A DNA stretch of 64,000 nt from Phoenix dactylifera. Taxonomy: Eukaryota > Streptophyta > Magnoliopsida > Arecales > Arecaceae. A program made the position numbers and the translations under genes. Within the stretch, counting starts at the first letter, position 1, and every line of letters begins with the position of its first letter. The stretch is taken from contig NC_052409.1 of the NCBI RefSeq assembly GCF_009389715.1, forward strand, positions 4,825,775 through 4,889,774. The letters are read 5' to 3'. Under the pieces are notes generated by a model. It ran no database searches. It saw only the letters and a list, made by a program, of their open reading frames with translations, and was not told where the DNA came from. Positions 10,752 to 24,057 of the stretch are shown here, one piece after another.

Positions 10752-13700
10752 TCACTTGACGTAATCTGGAGAATCTGAACTTAGTAACATCACAAAATGG
10801 TCCTCCTCAACACTCTTCAACGTATCAGCAGATCCTCTATTAATGTACCAAGATATGGAAGCTGTGTCCAGTGGCCAAAAGGCAATGCATTAGAATAAAA
10901 CATGTAGAGTAAAAAATCATAATCTCTTTGTAAAATATGCAAATAAGCATTCCTGGAATCATGCCTCCAGCGGCCTATACTACAAACTATGAATGATGTG
11001 TTTAGTTTTAGCTAGTTGCCATTGGAGAGGTACAAGTTTTCGGACATTATTTAATCAGAGCATATAAAAGCTTTCTGAAATATTTCAAGGAGGATGAGCT
11101 AGAACTTTCAGCTGTTAAATGTTGGTTTCTATGGACAATTAAGTTCAGAGATATTGCAGCCAGGAGGGTGACTTGAATTCTAGAGATGCACAACAAACTC
11201 TATAGAAGTGATAAAAAAGATTTGACTAGCTCTGAAAGAGGTGTAACATTTATGAGAACAGGATTGTTGTCTAGTTAGGGCATACTTTTCTGAAGACTGA
11301 CAAGGTAATTACAAGGGAGTGTTCCATCCAGATAAGCGAAATCATAAGACAGGCCATGTGGATAAGAGTTTTAGTCAAAAAATGAGAAAGGAGTCCCAGA
11401 CTTGGGGCAACTAGCTACTATTTCATAACAAAGCAGGTTTGATGAGCAATCTTTGACAAACCATATCCATAATCCAAGGGAGGCACTCTCCATGGCCTGG
11501 ACATGGTGGCTCCATTTTGTAGTTAAAGGGGAAAAAAAGAAACAAAAAGTAGGGCAAGAGAGAGGATACAAACCCTGATCCTAGTCCTTCTAAAGATTTT
11601 AGAAGCACCGTTCAAAACTGGTTCCATAAAATCAGTTCTGCATCTTAATGCTATTGCAATACTCATTCTGTCCATACCTGCTGTAGGAGCCATTTCCTGC
11701 TCTCTGGCTGTGTGCAATAAGACTGTCCCGGAAAGAACTGTTATAAACCCGCACAATTCAGAAGCTATATTGCTTACATTTTGACCAGACCAATCCTGTA
11801 GCCATTAAGAAAAGGATAAGAAACAAGACTTAACCAAAGCATTTCGATACAAATGTACATCCAACATTAGTCAAAGCATACCTTGAACATTATCGCACTT
11901 GCCACTATTGTGAGAGTAGTAAACATGACATAGTAAATTGGGGAGACAATTGCTGTATTGAAGGTATCGAGTGCCTGAGGGAGGTAACAGATAAAATTCA
12001 TTAGATTGTAAAAGATGCTGATACTCGCACTGATAAATCTGCATAAACCATCGTTGCAAACAACAGGTATGCCATCTAACGAGCAATGGACGTATTTTTG
12101 TCAAGCATGCATTCCAAGAACATAATCGATCTATTCCATTTGAAACAGGGTGATTCCTATCCATGGCAAGCTAGGCAGAATCTGATAAAGAAAGATTGCC
12201 AAAATATTGTTAACAGCTCCTTTGAAGTGCAGTAACGCTACATTGCTAGTACAGACCACTTCATTGCTTAACTGATTATTCCTTTAACCACATGTCATCG
12301 ACAAATATAACTATAATTAATCCATCTTTTGGGAAAAAGAGAAAGATTGCCTCTCTGTCCATGTAGCATCCTTGTGGTTTGTGACGGCGCCCAGCATTTA
12401 TAAACAGATTTAATGCATGTTAATTGTTTTTGTAGAAAAAAAGTGGAGCCAAAACTCTAATTTCAAAATGTAACCAACATGGTTGTAGATTTATGCACCT
12501 CATGAAGATACACGAGCTCAATTACATCATGGAAAGTTAAAATTCATTATGTTAAGAACAAGCAGCACTCCAGGTTCTGGACATCAGAAGTATCAGTCAA
12601 ACCAACATATGCACCAAAAGGGATTCTGATATGCTAATGTACAGTCAGAGAATTAATACCCTAGGGCAATGAACTAGTGTGGACTCATTAAAGCTACAAA
12701 GTTCATACAGCTCTAGCAATTGCCCTCAGCAACACAGCATGTGGCATGAGAGCTTATATAGAACTCTTGAAATACTTTAATCAAATATACAATGCACCCA
12801 ACCTTACATGCTTCATCATGCAGGCATATTTGTGGAAAACAACTGGATGGAAGAAACAGAAAGATGCACAAAATAGCTGCAAGATTTTTAGTTATGGAGT
12901 GGTGCTGATGCTTTTTCCTATTTCCGCGAGTCAGCCTGATCCATGCGTTGATCCTTCTATAGTAAGTAGGAAGACAAGATCGCAAGGGAATCAGTAGTTC
13001 CATGCCTTCTACTTAGGCAACCCGAATCCGCGTATATTTGTGGAAAACAACTGGATGGAAGAAACAGAAAGATGCACAAAATAGCTGCAAGATTTTTAGT
13101 TATGGAGTGGTGCTGATGCTTTAGTAATTAATTGAATGGCAATTGACGGAAAAACATGCTGCAGTGATGTTCTGGGATGATTTTTATAAAGGCATCGAAA
13201 GAGTCTTAATAAAAAAAGAGAGGGAAAATTTGTTGAACAATACCAACTCGTCACACCGGTAATAATGCTGGGAATTAAAGAGAAAACATGCAGAAAAAAA
13301 GGAAGGTGGAAATAAAGTTTGTATTTCCCAGGACAAAGTAAGAATTCAAAGTAGTAGAGTACAAGGAAGGAAATAGAAATAAAATTAAGAGGCTTTGAAG
13401 GTAGCATAGTTAAGACATTAGAAATGATATTAGGCCATGTGGAATAAAGGTCAGATAGGGCATAATATATTTTGACTGAAAAATTTGAAAAAAAAATGAA
13501 TAGATCAAAGAGAGAACATTGTGCAAGTTGTACACACAGAGGTGAAGTTGTAAAATAAATGCCAATCCAATATAGATGCAATGGCACTTATTAATCAAGG
13601 ACATTAAGAATAACTAAGATATGGATTTCAGTTGTCATATATCTGGAAAGACCAAGAAGTAGTAGTATTGCTGGGAATAAAGTGACCGTGAATTGATTTT

Positions 13701-15557
13701 GTAAGTACAATTGGAGAGACCAAGGAACTCATCATATGTCAGAATTACCAAAGAAGGAAAAGTAGTAGGAAAAATGTGAGTAAAAAATGTATTTCTGATC
13801 AGAAAGGAATTAGGAACCAATTTACAAAATGAAAAAAATGGTTTCTCTTTAAAAGAAAAGAGGAAAAGGATGGATAGGAATTGTAAGTATATTTTTATTT
13901 GCTTTATAGTAAATCATACTTACACCAAATGGCAATAGGCAGCGACTGAGATAAAAGTAAACACAAGGAAGTTGAAGTTTGAAAATGCAAATAAATATGA
14001 AACATAGAGTGATGTATAAGTCAAAACATGAATGATGCATCAGTCTCATGACCAGATAAAGGTGATGGGCTGGTGCTGAGTTGAGAACCATTTATGAAGA
14101 AGCTCAAGTAAGGGAATATATCATGAGTGTATGCATTTGTGAATGTGTATATGCATACAAGTGTTTGCGTGTATGTTGTAAGTAAAAGGTAACAGAACTG
14201 AAAGTTATGAACATTATGAGTCACCAGTAAAAGCTAAAAAGGCGATATGCATATGTATACACTTAGTTTTAAGCTTATTTAGGGTCATGGTTTCAATAAT
14301 GATGGCCTTAACATCATGAGAAGTTCAAATAAGAAATATAAGAACAAGATTTTTCTCCGTTCTAATATGACAGTCCAATTGCACATCTTATAAATTTACC
14401 ATTTTTCTACAAGATAATAAAAGTTATTACTATGGAAGGTGAAAATATTGTAAACACGTTACAGTCGAGATAACAAGCAAAATAAATCAGTTGCATGTGG
14501 ATATTACATCAAATTTAGCAATTCTCGACAGAGGAATGATTCAACTACTTTCATAATCGAAATCACAACCATAGATAGCAAGGTTTAGAGCCTGCTAAAA
14601 AACTAATATCTCCTGCAGCTTGCCACTTTTCTCATACTTGTAAATTGGTTTCTACAAAGAGGAAATTGCATATCTCTCAAACAAGGATAATGAAAACTCA
14701 AGAAAGTTACAGATTTAAGTTCCAAATGCTGTTAAGTCGTGGGTTCGAGATAGTTTTATTGCTTTCAAGATTGGAGGTGGCCCTACAAACAATTTTGATA
14801 GGTCAGTTCTTGCTGAATTGACGTCACTAATCTCAAATCCAGAAACGTTGAGGCACTTCAAACTAAATTCATCAAATCCACCTCTTCATGTTGCAGAACT
14901 GAATTGTGAAGGTGCATGTAGAGGTAGCGTATGTCTGGTGATGGCGGTGTTATAAGGAACACCATAGGCAGATTAACTTTTACATCCTTTCATGGGTTTG
15001 AATCCAATGTTTCCAATGAAAAAAGTGCCCTTCTTGATGTTTGGAACTTTGCATCCAAGGAGGCTTTTCTTCTATCATTTTGGAATCTAACACTCAAAAT
15101 CTGAATCAAAGCTTCGCTAACTGGTTCAGAAATTCGGATTGCTGACATTAAATCTATATGGTGGTTCAATACATTTAAAGAAAGCAATTTGGCTTAGGAT
15201 CGTACTGTAAATCTAGCTTGTGATACCCAAGAAAGTCCTGTTGTCAACTCTTTAACCCACTTCCAGCTGTCACAAAATGTTCTTTAACATCGGATCATAT
15301 GGGCTTTCGGTGACCTAGGTTCATGTTTGTTAAGATCTCCCACTAATAACCTAATGGGCTTTCTTTGCTATTGTTATATTTATTTTTTCTCTTTTTAATC
15401 CTCTTTTTATTTAAATAATCCATGCTAAACACTCACCCAGGACACAGGGTTATTTTTCTTAAGAAGAAAAAAAAAAGATAGAGTATAGACAACATGTAGA
15501 GAGAGAGTTGCCGGTAAAACTGATTTCAGCCATGAGTATATATAAAGCAGGCCATAG

Positions 15558-15599
<42 letters not shown>

Positions 15600-18500
15600 G
15601 AGAAACTAGAACTAAAGCAAGTAAGAAGTAATAATACTTTATGGTATCATGTAGAGCCTTCCATGATAAAACAAATTAATTTTGAAAATAAAAGTCTGCA
15701 GATATCGCCCTTGACTGAATGTCATTAATAAAGGACCATCATCTGGCATGATATGAAGCAATTATAAGTAGTCATATTCTAATTGTTATATACTGCAAAC
15801 CTGGATTCAAGCAACCAGAGATAACCTCTGCAAATATGAACAGAACGAGACAAACAAAAATAAATAAATCAAAAGATAATCACCTACAGAGACCTTAGAC
15901 TAACGCAGACATCAAATATGAATAACAAGATCCAACAAAATGCACATTGTAGAAACCTTGTTCAAGTAGTTCAATTGAGCGATGACACAAACGACGGCAA
16001 CTGTGACAAATAGCCATGTCTGTGGATAAGCAATCTGACTTATTCCCTCCAATGTAAGTTTTATTGCAATTCCAATGGCCTTGATGCTAACAACCTGTGC
16101 ACCCCATCAAGCAAAAAGAAATGGAGCTTGAGAATAGAACAAGATAAGAAGAAAGTTTTTACCACATTTATGGGTACTGAAAATTCTGATAACTGAGTGC
16201 ATGTGATTCCCAATAATCAGCTCAAGGAGAAACAATGTACCGTCAGTGAGCCCGTTAGAGAGCAGATGCCAAGGTAAACTAATATGTTGGTGTGTCCATA
16301 ACGAGGTTCAAAGTGTAATACCAATGCCAATACAATTGATAATGCAGCTCCAGAGTAAATTAAAAATGCTGCAGACAGGACAAATGCAAGAAAAGAAATT
16401 AATTACATTACAGAACTGCCTAGGTATTTGACAAACAGTATAGTGAAGAAAAATGAGAATCATTGTCCATGATACCAGGTTGAGTAGCCAGATTCCAAAT
16501 TTCTTCTACAGAACTCAGAGAATGCTCCTGAGGTGCGTGAATTACGATAACAACTGAACCGACGATACAGGATACACACCCCAAAACACCTAGTTTCTGT
16601 AATCGTTCTTTCAGCATGAAGTGTGCCAAAACAGCACTATTTAGCCCATCATCAAAAATATAAATTCTCAAAATCAGTAGGACCCAATTAGATATATTTA
16701 ACACAGAAAAGTGTTTTTTTTAGTTTTACCTGACAATAATACTCAATGCACCAAGAGGAGTTACAAGAACTGCAGGGGCAAAAACATAAGCCACAAAATT
16801 TGCCACCTCTCCTATCATCACTGGTTGTAAAGAAACTTGACTTCAGACAAAGAGATTTTGCCCCTCTGACTACCAATATTTTAAAAAAAAAAAAAAAACA
16901 TGTGAATATAATAAGTTATGACTCAAAATCTACAAATAGCTTACTTGTTAGCATGCCAGCCCACCACAAAGGCTCTAATAGGTATGCATACCCTCCAAAA
17001 CCTACAGTATAAAAGGAATAAGGCAATAATTAGAAAATAAAGTTCAAAACGTATGGGAAAGAAATGAAGTCTTGCTAGAAAAATCACATAGAAGATCAAA
17101 AGATTTTGAAAACCAGCAAGTTACTAGATGGAAATAACCCAATGTATTGCATTTTTTTTTTCAAAGTTCATGATGATTCTAAGCCAAAGAAAGTAAATAA
17201 AAGACAACAAATGAAAGGAGAACATCAATTTGGTATTTTCTAGCAAGACATGATGTTTACCTAGATAAAATTTGCTTACTCCTGCAGCACTAAACAATAA
17301 GATGGAAACAAAGATGTGGCAGTTTTTCTCTGACACCAACCCAAAATTTGAAGCTTATAAAGAACACGTAAGGCAATTGTATCCTCACACCACCTCAACC
17401 TCATGAGAGTATGTAAGCCACAATGAAAGAAAATAAGGATTGGAAGTTTCCAACTTGAAGAGCAAGGGAGAATGGTTTAGGATGATATGGACAATAAGTA
17501 ATGAAGAATCAGGTTCACCATTTAGGCACTGACCTTTCCTCAGAAAAGATAAGGTACAAACAGGGTGAGAATTTGGTAGTCACAAAGAATGTATAAAGTT
17601 CCAATAACAAGAAATTAATAACTTCCAAGTTATCAGATACAACAACTAAAGCCTACCCAGTTAAGAAACTTTTCTTTCGAGAGATTATGATTTGCAGCTG
17701 GTTTCTTGTTGAGGAAAAAGAAATGAATATAGCTTTGATTACTTTCAAAATTTTGGTTTCTAAAACTGCTTGTAACATATGGCACCTTTAATATTTCATT
17801 TTTATGTGAATATCTTATTTCATTGACTATTTCCCCTTAGGATTGTGGCACATAAGAATTGGAAGATAAACCACAGCCTAGGTGCCTTGCACTCCTAACT
17901 CTTTGTCCCTTTTTTTTCTGTTGGCCTCTCTGGTTTTCTTCCACCTATTATGCAAACCAAAGATGCAGCTTTTCCAGCTATATGCACATAATTCAATATA
18001 AAGTTTGGAAGGTGCTTATTGTTGATAGGATCAATTTTCTTGAACACCTTCTTTATCATGATACCCTCTCTCCTTTTCCATTTTCTAACGTTGATAGGAT
18101 CCACTTTCTTAACATTTCTTCTTCAGCTAAATCTTTGTCTTTTCCCTTAAAATTTGCAAAAGAGAGCAAAAAAGGGCAGTAATATCTATGGAACATAAAG
18201 TGGGTAACATCCTATAAAGTAGAAAGACATTTGTGAGAATGGTTTTGGCTTGTCACTAAGGCAAAAGATGAATTATGAGGCATGGCATAATTTAAAAAGA
18301 AAAAGAAAAAGAAAATCAAGATCATGGAATCTCTCCACAAAAACATTGCATGATACATATACTCCGGATAGAGATTAAAAAGTTGCACTGGTCTTTTCCA
18401 ATGAGATTTGCTTGAAAGCATGGAAATGAAGAGAATGGAGATGAGTTTGCCCTTCATCAATAGCCAGTTAAGGTTGGTTCTTTTCATCAATAACCAACAT

Positions 18501-19888
18501 TTTGCATGTTTTGAATATTTAGAGTTAAGCACATTTGATGCATATAAGAGGAAGTATTAACTATTATGATCCCCATCGGTTTCAACTATTTTTTATTATT
18601 TTATTTAATTTCTCTTCATGCTCTCCCTGCCAGAGAAAGGATTAAAACAAGAGTGTTTATGAGAGATGAGACTGTCAATACAGTTATGAAAATTTGAGAC
18701 ATGTGGAGGTACCTTTTTCTTGGAGGGTCAGTGGGAGCAGAGGCTGGAAATATGGAGTCAAGGAGCCAATATTTCAACAAGAAAGTATGTGCTATGATAC
18801 TAGAGACAGTTATTAAATGGGAAAATGGTTCTTTCCTTAACCTTAACGAGGACTCTCTTATTTGTGACATAGTTGAAGGCACATGCAAGGAGAATGGCAT
18901 AAGTCTTTCGCTGTTGAGGTGTAGTTCTAATGAAATGAGGGATTTCCAACCGGAGATTGTTAAAAAAGAGATGAGAGAAAGAGAAGGAAGGCAATGACAA
19001 ATTCAAAGATACGTGCAGATAGCAGTTGATTGGTATAGATAGGCACTTAAGACAGTGTTTGATTCTTAATTATTAGATCATTCTAGCTCCAATTGTTAGC
19101 TTGAAGATGTTTGAGTAAGAGAGGTATTAATCAAGCAGACATTACCATGAATCATGTCTATACGTTTGATGACGATAAAGTTACTACATGGAAATATCAA
19201 AGTTTTCATATCCAAATCACTAGCCACATAGTTAAAATATGTTTGAGAACAATAAAGTAACACCATCAAAATATCAACGTTTTCATATCTAAATCACTAG
19301 CCACTTAGTTAAAATCAAGATTACTTACTAGGGTTTGGTATTACATTAAGAAGAGTAGCTAAAATGAAAACCTCAAACATTGCTGGACTGAATTGATCAT
19401 AGGCATTAGCTATACAGAATTGAAATTGTTTCCAAGGACTTCTAATCTCCAGAGCCATTTCCTTTTGCAAGATTAGTCTCAAATCTCCACAAAGATCTGG
19501 ACTTTTCATATTAAACGGTAAGAGCATAGGGAAATCAATGTATAAATTTTAGATTATATTGCAAGCTTTATAAATTTCTTCCAAGAGCAACATTAAATAT
19601 GAGGAACAATAAGCCATCAAGCAAGCTTGAAATCTATATTATAATACTCAATAGGCATTAAACACATAGAGTTTAGATTTTTTTTCCCCATTGAATATAT
19701 TCTTCTATCCCCAAATCATAAAAATAGGAGCACGAGATCTAGGGTTTCTGACCAGCAGAGATGCCGAATCTGCCGGCGCGTTTGAGCCCCTTCTTCTTCA
19801 AAATGAAGCTGGCGCCGATGAACGCGCTCGACACCACGGCCAAGATCAGACCTTTAGCGTTGTCCGACACCCGCGTCATCGACTCCAT
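10752..19888 (-). CDS. NIPA: NIPA-type magnesium transporter
   Basis: Nine exons, all GT-AG and phase-consistent: 19753-19888, 16945-17001, 16730-16820, 16476-16636, 16241-16368, 15957-16094, 11882-11974, 11678-11795 and 10752-10861. They encode 343 aa, a normal plant NIPA length. The protein is an integral membrane carrier of the drug/metabolite transporter superfamily with about nine hydrophobic helices; family members move Mg2+ at plasma or endosomal membranes. Diagnostic blocks are [19 protein letters not shown] (about 20-38), [67 protein letters not shown]-like sequence, [13 protein letters not shown] and the closing [20 protein letters not shown]. Intron 6 is 3.98 kb and intron 1 is 2.75 kb. 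The start is the first ATG of exon 1, matching family N-termini. The second methionine (codon 4) is also possible. Confidence 0.95.
12826..12914 (+). repeat. Exact 89-bp direct repeat, copy 1
   Basis: This block is identical over 89 bp to 13034-13122, with a 208-bp spacing, inside NIPA intron 6. It begins ATATTTGTGGAAAACAAC and ends GGTGCTGATGCTTT. Confidence 0.95.
13034..13122 (+). repeat. Exact 89-bp direct repeat, copy 2
   Basis: Second copy of 12826-12914 with no mismatch seen. Similarity stops right after the shared GCTTT on the right side. Confidence 0.95.
15558..15599. repeat. (ATT)14 microsatellite
   Basis: A pure ATT triplet run inside NIPA intron 6, close to exon 6. Confidence 0.97.
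19174..19315 (+). repeat. Two-copy imperfect tandem repeat
   Basis: Copies at 19174-19238 and 19250-19315 share TTTTCATATC, AAATCACTAGCCAC and TAGTTAAAAT in the same order. They lie within NIPA intron 1. Confidence 0.8.
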
Positions 19889-20151
19889 GCCCCTCCCCTT
19901 CTTTCCCTTCTATCCCACTTCTTATATCTTCCGATCTTTCTCTAGATATCTTCTCTTCGCCTTTTCCAGAGACAGGGGGGGAGAGAGAGACAGAGAGAGA
20001 GGAAGGAATCCGGCGACACAAAAGGCGAGAGATCACCCGCGAGGTCGAAATCAAACAGGGGCGAGCTCCAAATCGAATTCCCCCTCCCGCCTCCAGAATT
20101 TGAATCACAACCAGAGAAAAAGATCGGCCCTTTGTCGTCTTCTAATCTAGG

Positions 20152-20153
<2 letters not shown>

Positions 20154-20191
<38 letters not shown>
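20154..20191. repeat. (GA)19 tract in the presumed NIPA 5' region
   Basis: An uninterrupted GA run about 265 bp upstream of the NIPA ATG. In the gene's orientation it reads (CT)n. A second, broken GA stretch lies at 19980-20010. CT/GAGA tracts are frequent in plant core promoters and leaders; a regulatory role is inferred. Confidence 0.9.
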
Positions 20192-20193
<2 letters not shown>

Positions 20194-20782
20194 AAAAAAT
20201 GTGGGCAAGGAGAGGTGGAGGAAGCGCGAGGGAGAGGTGGCGGCGTTTGGCGTGACCGGCTGTCTCAAGACCGGTTTCCTTCTGGTTGCGTCCGTGTAAC
20301 GGTTTCCTTCGCAGCCCAGCTTCAATACCCAACTCCGACAATTCTACCGCGTATCTTATGGGCCCCACGAGATCTTTCAATCATCCCACGCCATCTGGTA
20401 TGGGGACTTTCTTGGGTTTCCACTTGGGCTTCGTATCTCATATACTCTTATTAATTAATCCTTCGTATCTATACTCGTATTTATTAATCGATTCAGCTCA
20501 CCATAAAAAGAAAAAAAAGGTGGACGTTTGGTGATGGAAACGGAAGAAGGGAACGGCTGTACTACCAAGATGGTAGCACGGTTGGAACAGAACTAAAATT
20601 TAATCAGAGTGGTCAGGTTCGAAACGTACGTGCGTCAATTAAATGTGGAGATCGGATGCTCTCTGTCTAGTTTATTCGGTGGAGTAGCCATCTGATCTGC
20701 CGGTATTTAGGTGGTGCTGGTGTGACGTACTCATACGTCAAAAGAGCTGCCATGTTGGTGGGGCTCCCTACGAATGGAGAGA

Positions 20783-20865
20783 GTATGAGTAAAATTTATC
20801 TATTCGTATCGAATATTCTCCGGTGGAAAAGAGCCCAACGGAGGTATGAGTAAAATTTATCTATT
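20783..20865 (+). repeat. 22-bp direct repeat pair
   Basis: GTATGAGTAAAATTTATCTA plus two bases occurs at 20783-20804 and again at 20844-20865, 61 bp apart. The segment between has a CCGGTGGAAAAG core. Confidence 0.85.
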
Positions 20866-22691
20866 TGTATGAGAAGATCCTCCTCATCCTCTATCTTTCC
20901 TTTCGTCTAAGCGCGCGCTCAAAATAAAAAAATAAAAAAAAAATAAAGGTTGGAACTTGGGTGGAAAGTGGGAACACGCACGACGCAGGGTGCGGCAGGT
21001 GGGTGGGGCCGACCTCGGTGACGTTAAAAAAAGAGCATCCGCAGCTGGGCCCCGCTCGCGGGGCCCCAAGCTTGGCATTTTTACAAACAACAAAAGCCGA
21101 GTTTGGCATGGCGGGAGGAGGATACGCGAGACCGTAGTTTAAAATAATGATGTTGTAGCATTAGTTTAAGAGAGTGGCATTATAACTATTATATAATGTC
21201 AATATAATGATTTCGGTCACCTCCTAATTATGTTATTGAGATAAAAATATATAAAAAAAAGATAATGATCATTTTATATTATAAGCAACTATCATCATTT
21301 TTACTCCTACTTTTTTAAATAAAATATCTTTTTTCCAAATTTTAAACTTCTCTTCTAGAAATTCCTCCAAAAATGATAGTATAATGGTAAAAAATGTATA
21401 TTGTTATTTAATAAAAAACAAAAAAAATAATACCACTATTTTTTTGTTATTGTCGGTTATCATGCTACATAAACATATATTAACAGACTTGATGGATTTT
21501 ATTGGTACAAGAGTTACAATACATTTTTAATCTTGGTTGCAATCTTGTAATTGTTCTTTTTGCACACAAGGTAGTAGAAAAACTGGGTTATATTTTGCTT
21601 GCAGGAAAAAAGGATTTGCTTTATGAAAAAGCAAAAAATCTTCTCAGATGCATTTTCTTAAATAAAAATTCCATAGACAACACTCTATGTGCATTATATT
21701 GATCTGGTTAGATAGAAGAGAGAAATTTCTTTAATTTATTCAACTCTAAACTTTTAAAAGAAATAAAAAATAAGAAAAGTATGAAAGTAGGGTTGAGGTT
21801 CCTATTTCTTTCTTCCTTTTAAATATAGGCTAGATTCCTCTTTTAATTAAAAGAGGTTAAAACTCTCACAAAATAATTGTTATTAATAGAAAATTATTTT
21901 TAAAAAAAATCTGGAGCGAAATTTCGACTTTTACATCAATATTATTTTCAACCATCTTGTCTAATTCTTCACAAGATATGAATTACAGCCGGTCAAACTC
22001 TCTCTAAAAAAGAAACTATTACATTGAGTGGTCTATTTGGAGGCGTAAACGTCATTATATAGTTTCAAATGACATAATATCATAGATTTCGAAAAGTTAC
22101 CTCAATAGAAGGTCATGATGAGAATTATGGCCACCAAAAGTCTTAGACACGTAATTTAACTTCCTGTGCGGTGGATATTGTTTCAAATTTGATGATTTTT
22201 TTAGATCATATGCAAAAGGGCCTCGTGTCATGTTATTTTTTCGGACAAAGCATATGTCATAAGAGACAATTAGAGCTAATAAAGATCCTAATTAGTTTCA
22301 ATGAAAAGAGATATGACCAGTCCCTCCGTTCTTGATTCTCCTTCCTATTGCTCTCAGCAACTTTGACAAACCGCCAGAGAACACATATCTCCTCCACGAG
22401 GCGCCGAAGATCTCGTTGGAAGGAAAATAGTAATAACATGATTAATCACAAAGCATGGAATCATAGTAGAGAAAACAAATGCATGCTTGTTAATCTCTTC
22501 ATAATCTTATTGATGTTGAATCTTTCAAACAAATGGCAGTTGACTATGAACTTAATAGGAAGTAGATTTAAAGTTTTGTAGCTGCGAGAAAAGATGAATC
22601 TTGACTGAGTATATATGGTCTCGCCCACATTGGACTTCCTACATAGTCTAATATAGGACGGGTTTAAGAATTTGCCCCTCTAGCTAAACTC

Positions 22692-22698
<7 letters not shown>

Positions 22699-22743
<45 letters not shown>
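22699..22743. repeat. (AT)n microsatellite
   Basis: A run of about 22 AT dinucleotides, followed by more AT-rich sequence to 22767. Confidence 0.95.
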
Positions 22744-22747
<4 letters not shown>

Positions 22748-23282
22748 AATAAATATATATATATATTGTCAGTGGATTTGAGCCCTAGACTTTAAAGATA
22801 TATAATCTCTACCCCTACTAGTAAGCTGCAAAACTTATTTGTATTTAAATTATTTGCCAAATTATTTATATATATTTTTAATTGATATTATTTTCCTACA
22901 TTTTTTTTTTTGTAATTTTGGATCACGTACCTAACCCGACCTGAATAGCTCAATCCGAACTTGAGCAATTTTCCCTCAGTTAATCTTTACTAGGATCGGG
23001 AAAATTGAAAAACCATAGCTCTTACCCGAATCCATTTAAAAATCTACTATTCGAACCCATCCTAAATCCGACGCAAAATTTGCCTAAAAATTCCAAACCC
23101 ATCCTATAAAAAAAGGGCAAATCCATCGACTAAAAATTGCTCAAATCTTACTATACAGTAAAAATTAAAGGGTATCAAAAGAGGAAAAGTGGTAAGGGCT
23201 ATGGTTTTCTTCGATGTCATGTGAAATAAGGAGAGGTAGCAGTTATAGAAAGATTAAACTTCTAGGCACTGATAAACGATCA

Positions 23283-23471
23283 GGGTTGTTCTTTTGTGTG
23301 AAAGAAGGATTCACTTTCCTATGCATGAATCTACCACCGGAACATCCACCGTATAGTTCTCAAAGCACTCCAAACTCCATCCTTCATCTATGTGCACAAA
23401 TCTCTAAGCAATCCGTAGATGATCCAACAATGGATCCGTATGATGGAAGGTGAATCCTTTTTCATACAACT
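23283..23471. mobile_element. MITE-like element, GGGTTGTATC family, copy 1
   Basis: The left end GGGTTGTTCTTTTGTGTGAA and the following GAAGGATTCACTTTCC are mirrored on the right by GGAAGGTGAATCC and ATACAACTT in inverted orientation. The left half also aligns with the left half of the element at 25726-25904. At about 190 bp it has no coding capacity. No clear target-site duplication was identified. Confidence 0.65.
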
Positions 23472-23852
23472 TGATCCGCTGATAAAATTGAAGTTTTGGA
23501 TATTACGTGAAATGGTTGAGCGTGAAACTAAAATGGATCAGTAAATGGAACGAGGATCTACGAATAAATTCCAAAGGATCTAAGAGTAATTTTCTGCTAT
23601 TTTATGTGTTTGGTTGCTGATATTGCCATTCGTAAAATTGTGTACTCACATATAAGGTATTTATTATTATAAGTTGTGGTGTTGTTGGTTCCTTGTAGTC
23701 AAGTTTTTCTCTCAAAAATGGTTGATTCTTCAATTTATACTCATATGCATTCTCTCTTGTTTGTGCTTGAAATAGAAAAATTTAGTACACATAATATATC
23801 ATGCAAGAGAATGCTTAATTTGCTTGGTTTTAACCCTATAAATTTCGTAACG

Positions 23853-24057
23853 AGGGGTGGCGATGAAGTCAAGTTAGACTAGATACAGGTCGGATCATAT
23901 ATAGGATAGGTCAAAATATATCAACTTGAATTCGACCTGTTTATTAAACAAGTCAAAAATTTAAATTCGAATCCGACTATTTTATTTTAATAGGTAAAAT
24001 AACTTGACCTATAATATGTTGTTGAATAGATTAAACAGGTTAAGCATTGCCACCTTA
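23853..24057. mobile_element. hAT-like MITE
   Basis: Terminal inverted repeats AGGGGTGGCGATG and CATTGCCACCTTA match at 9 of 13 positions. Flanking 8-mers TCGTAACG (23845-23852) and TCATAACA (24058-24065) look like a target-site duplication with two substitutions. The GGGTGGC-type end is common in plant hAT MITEs. The interior is AT-rich and non-coding. Confidence 0.65.
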
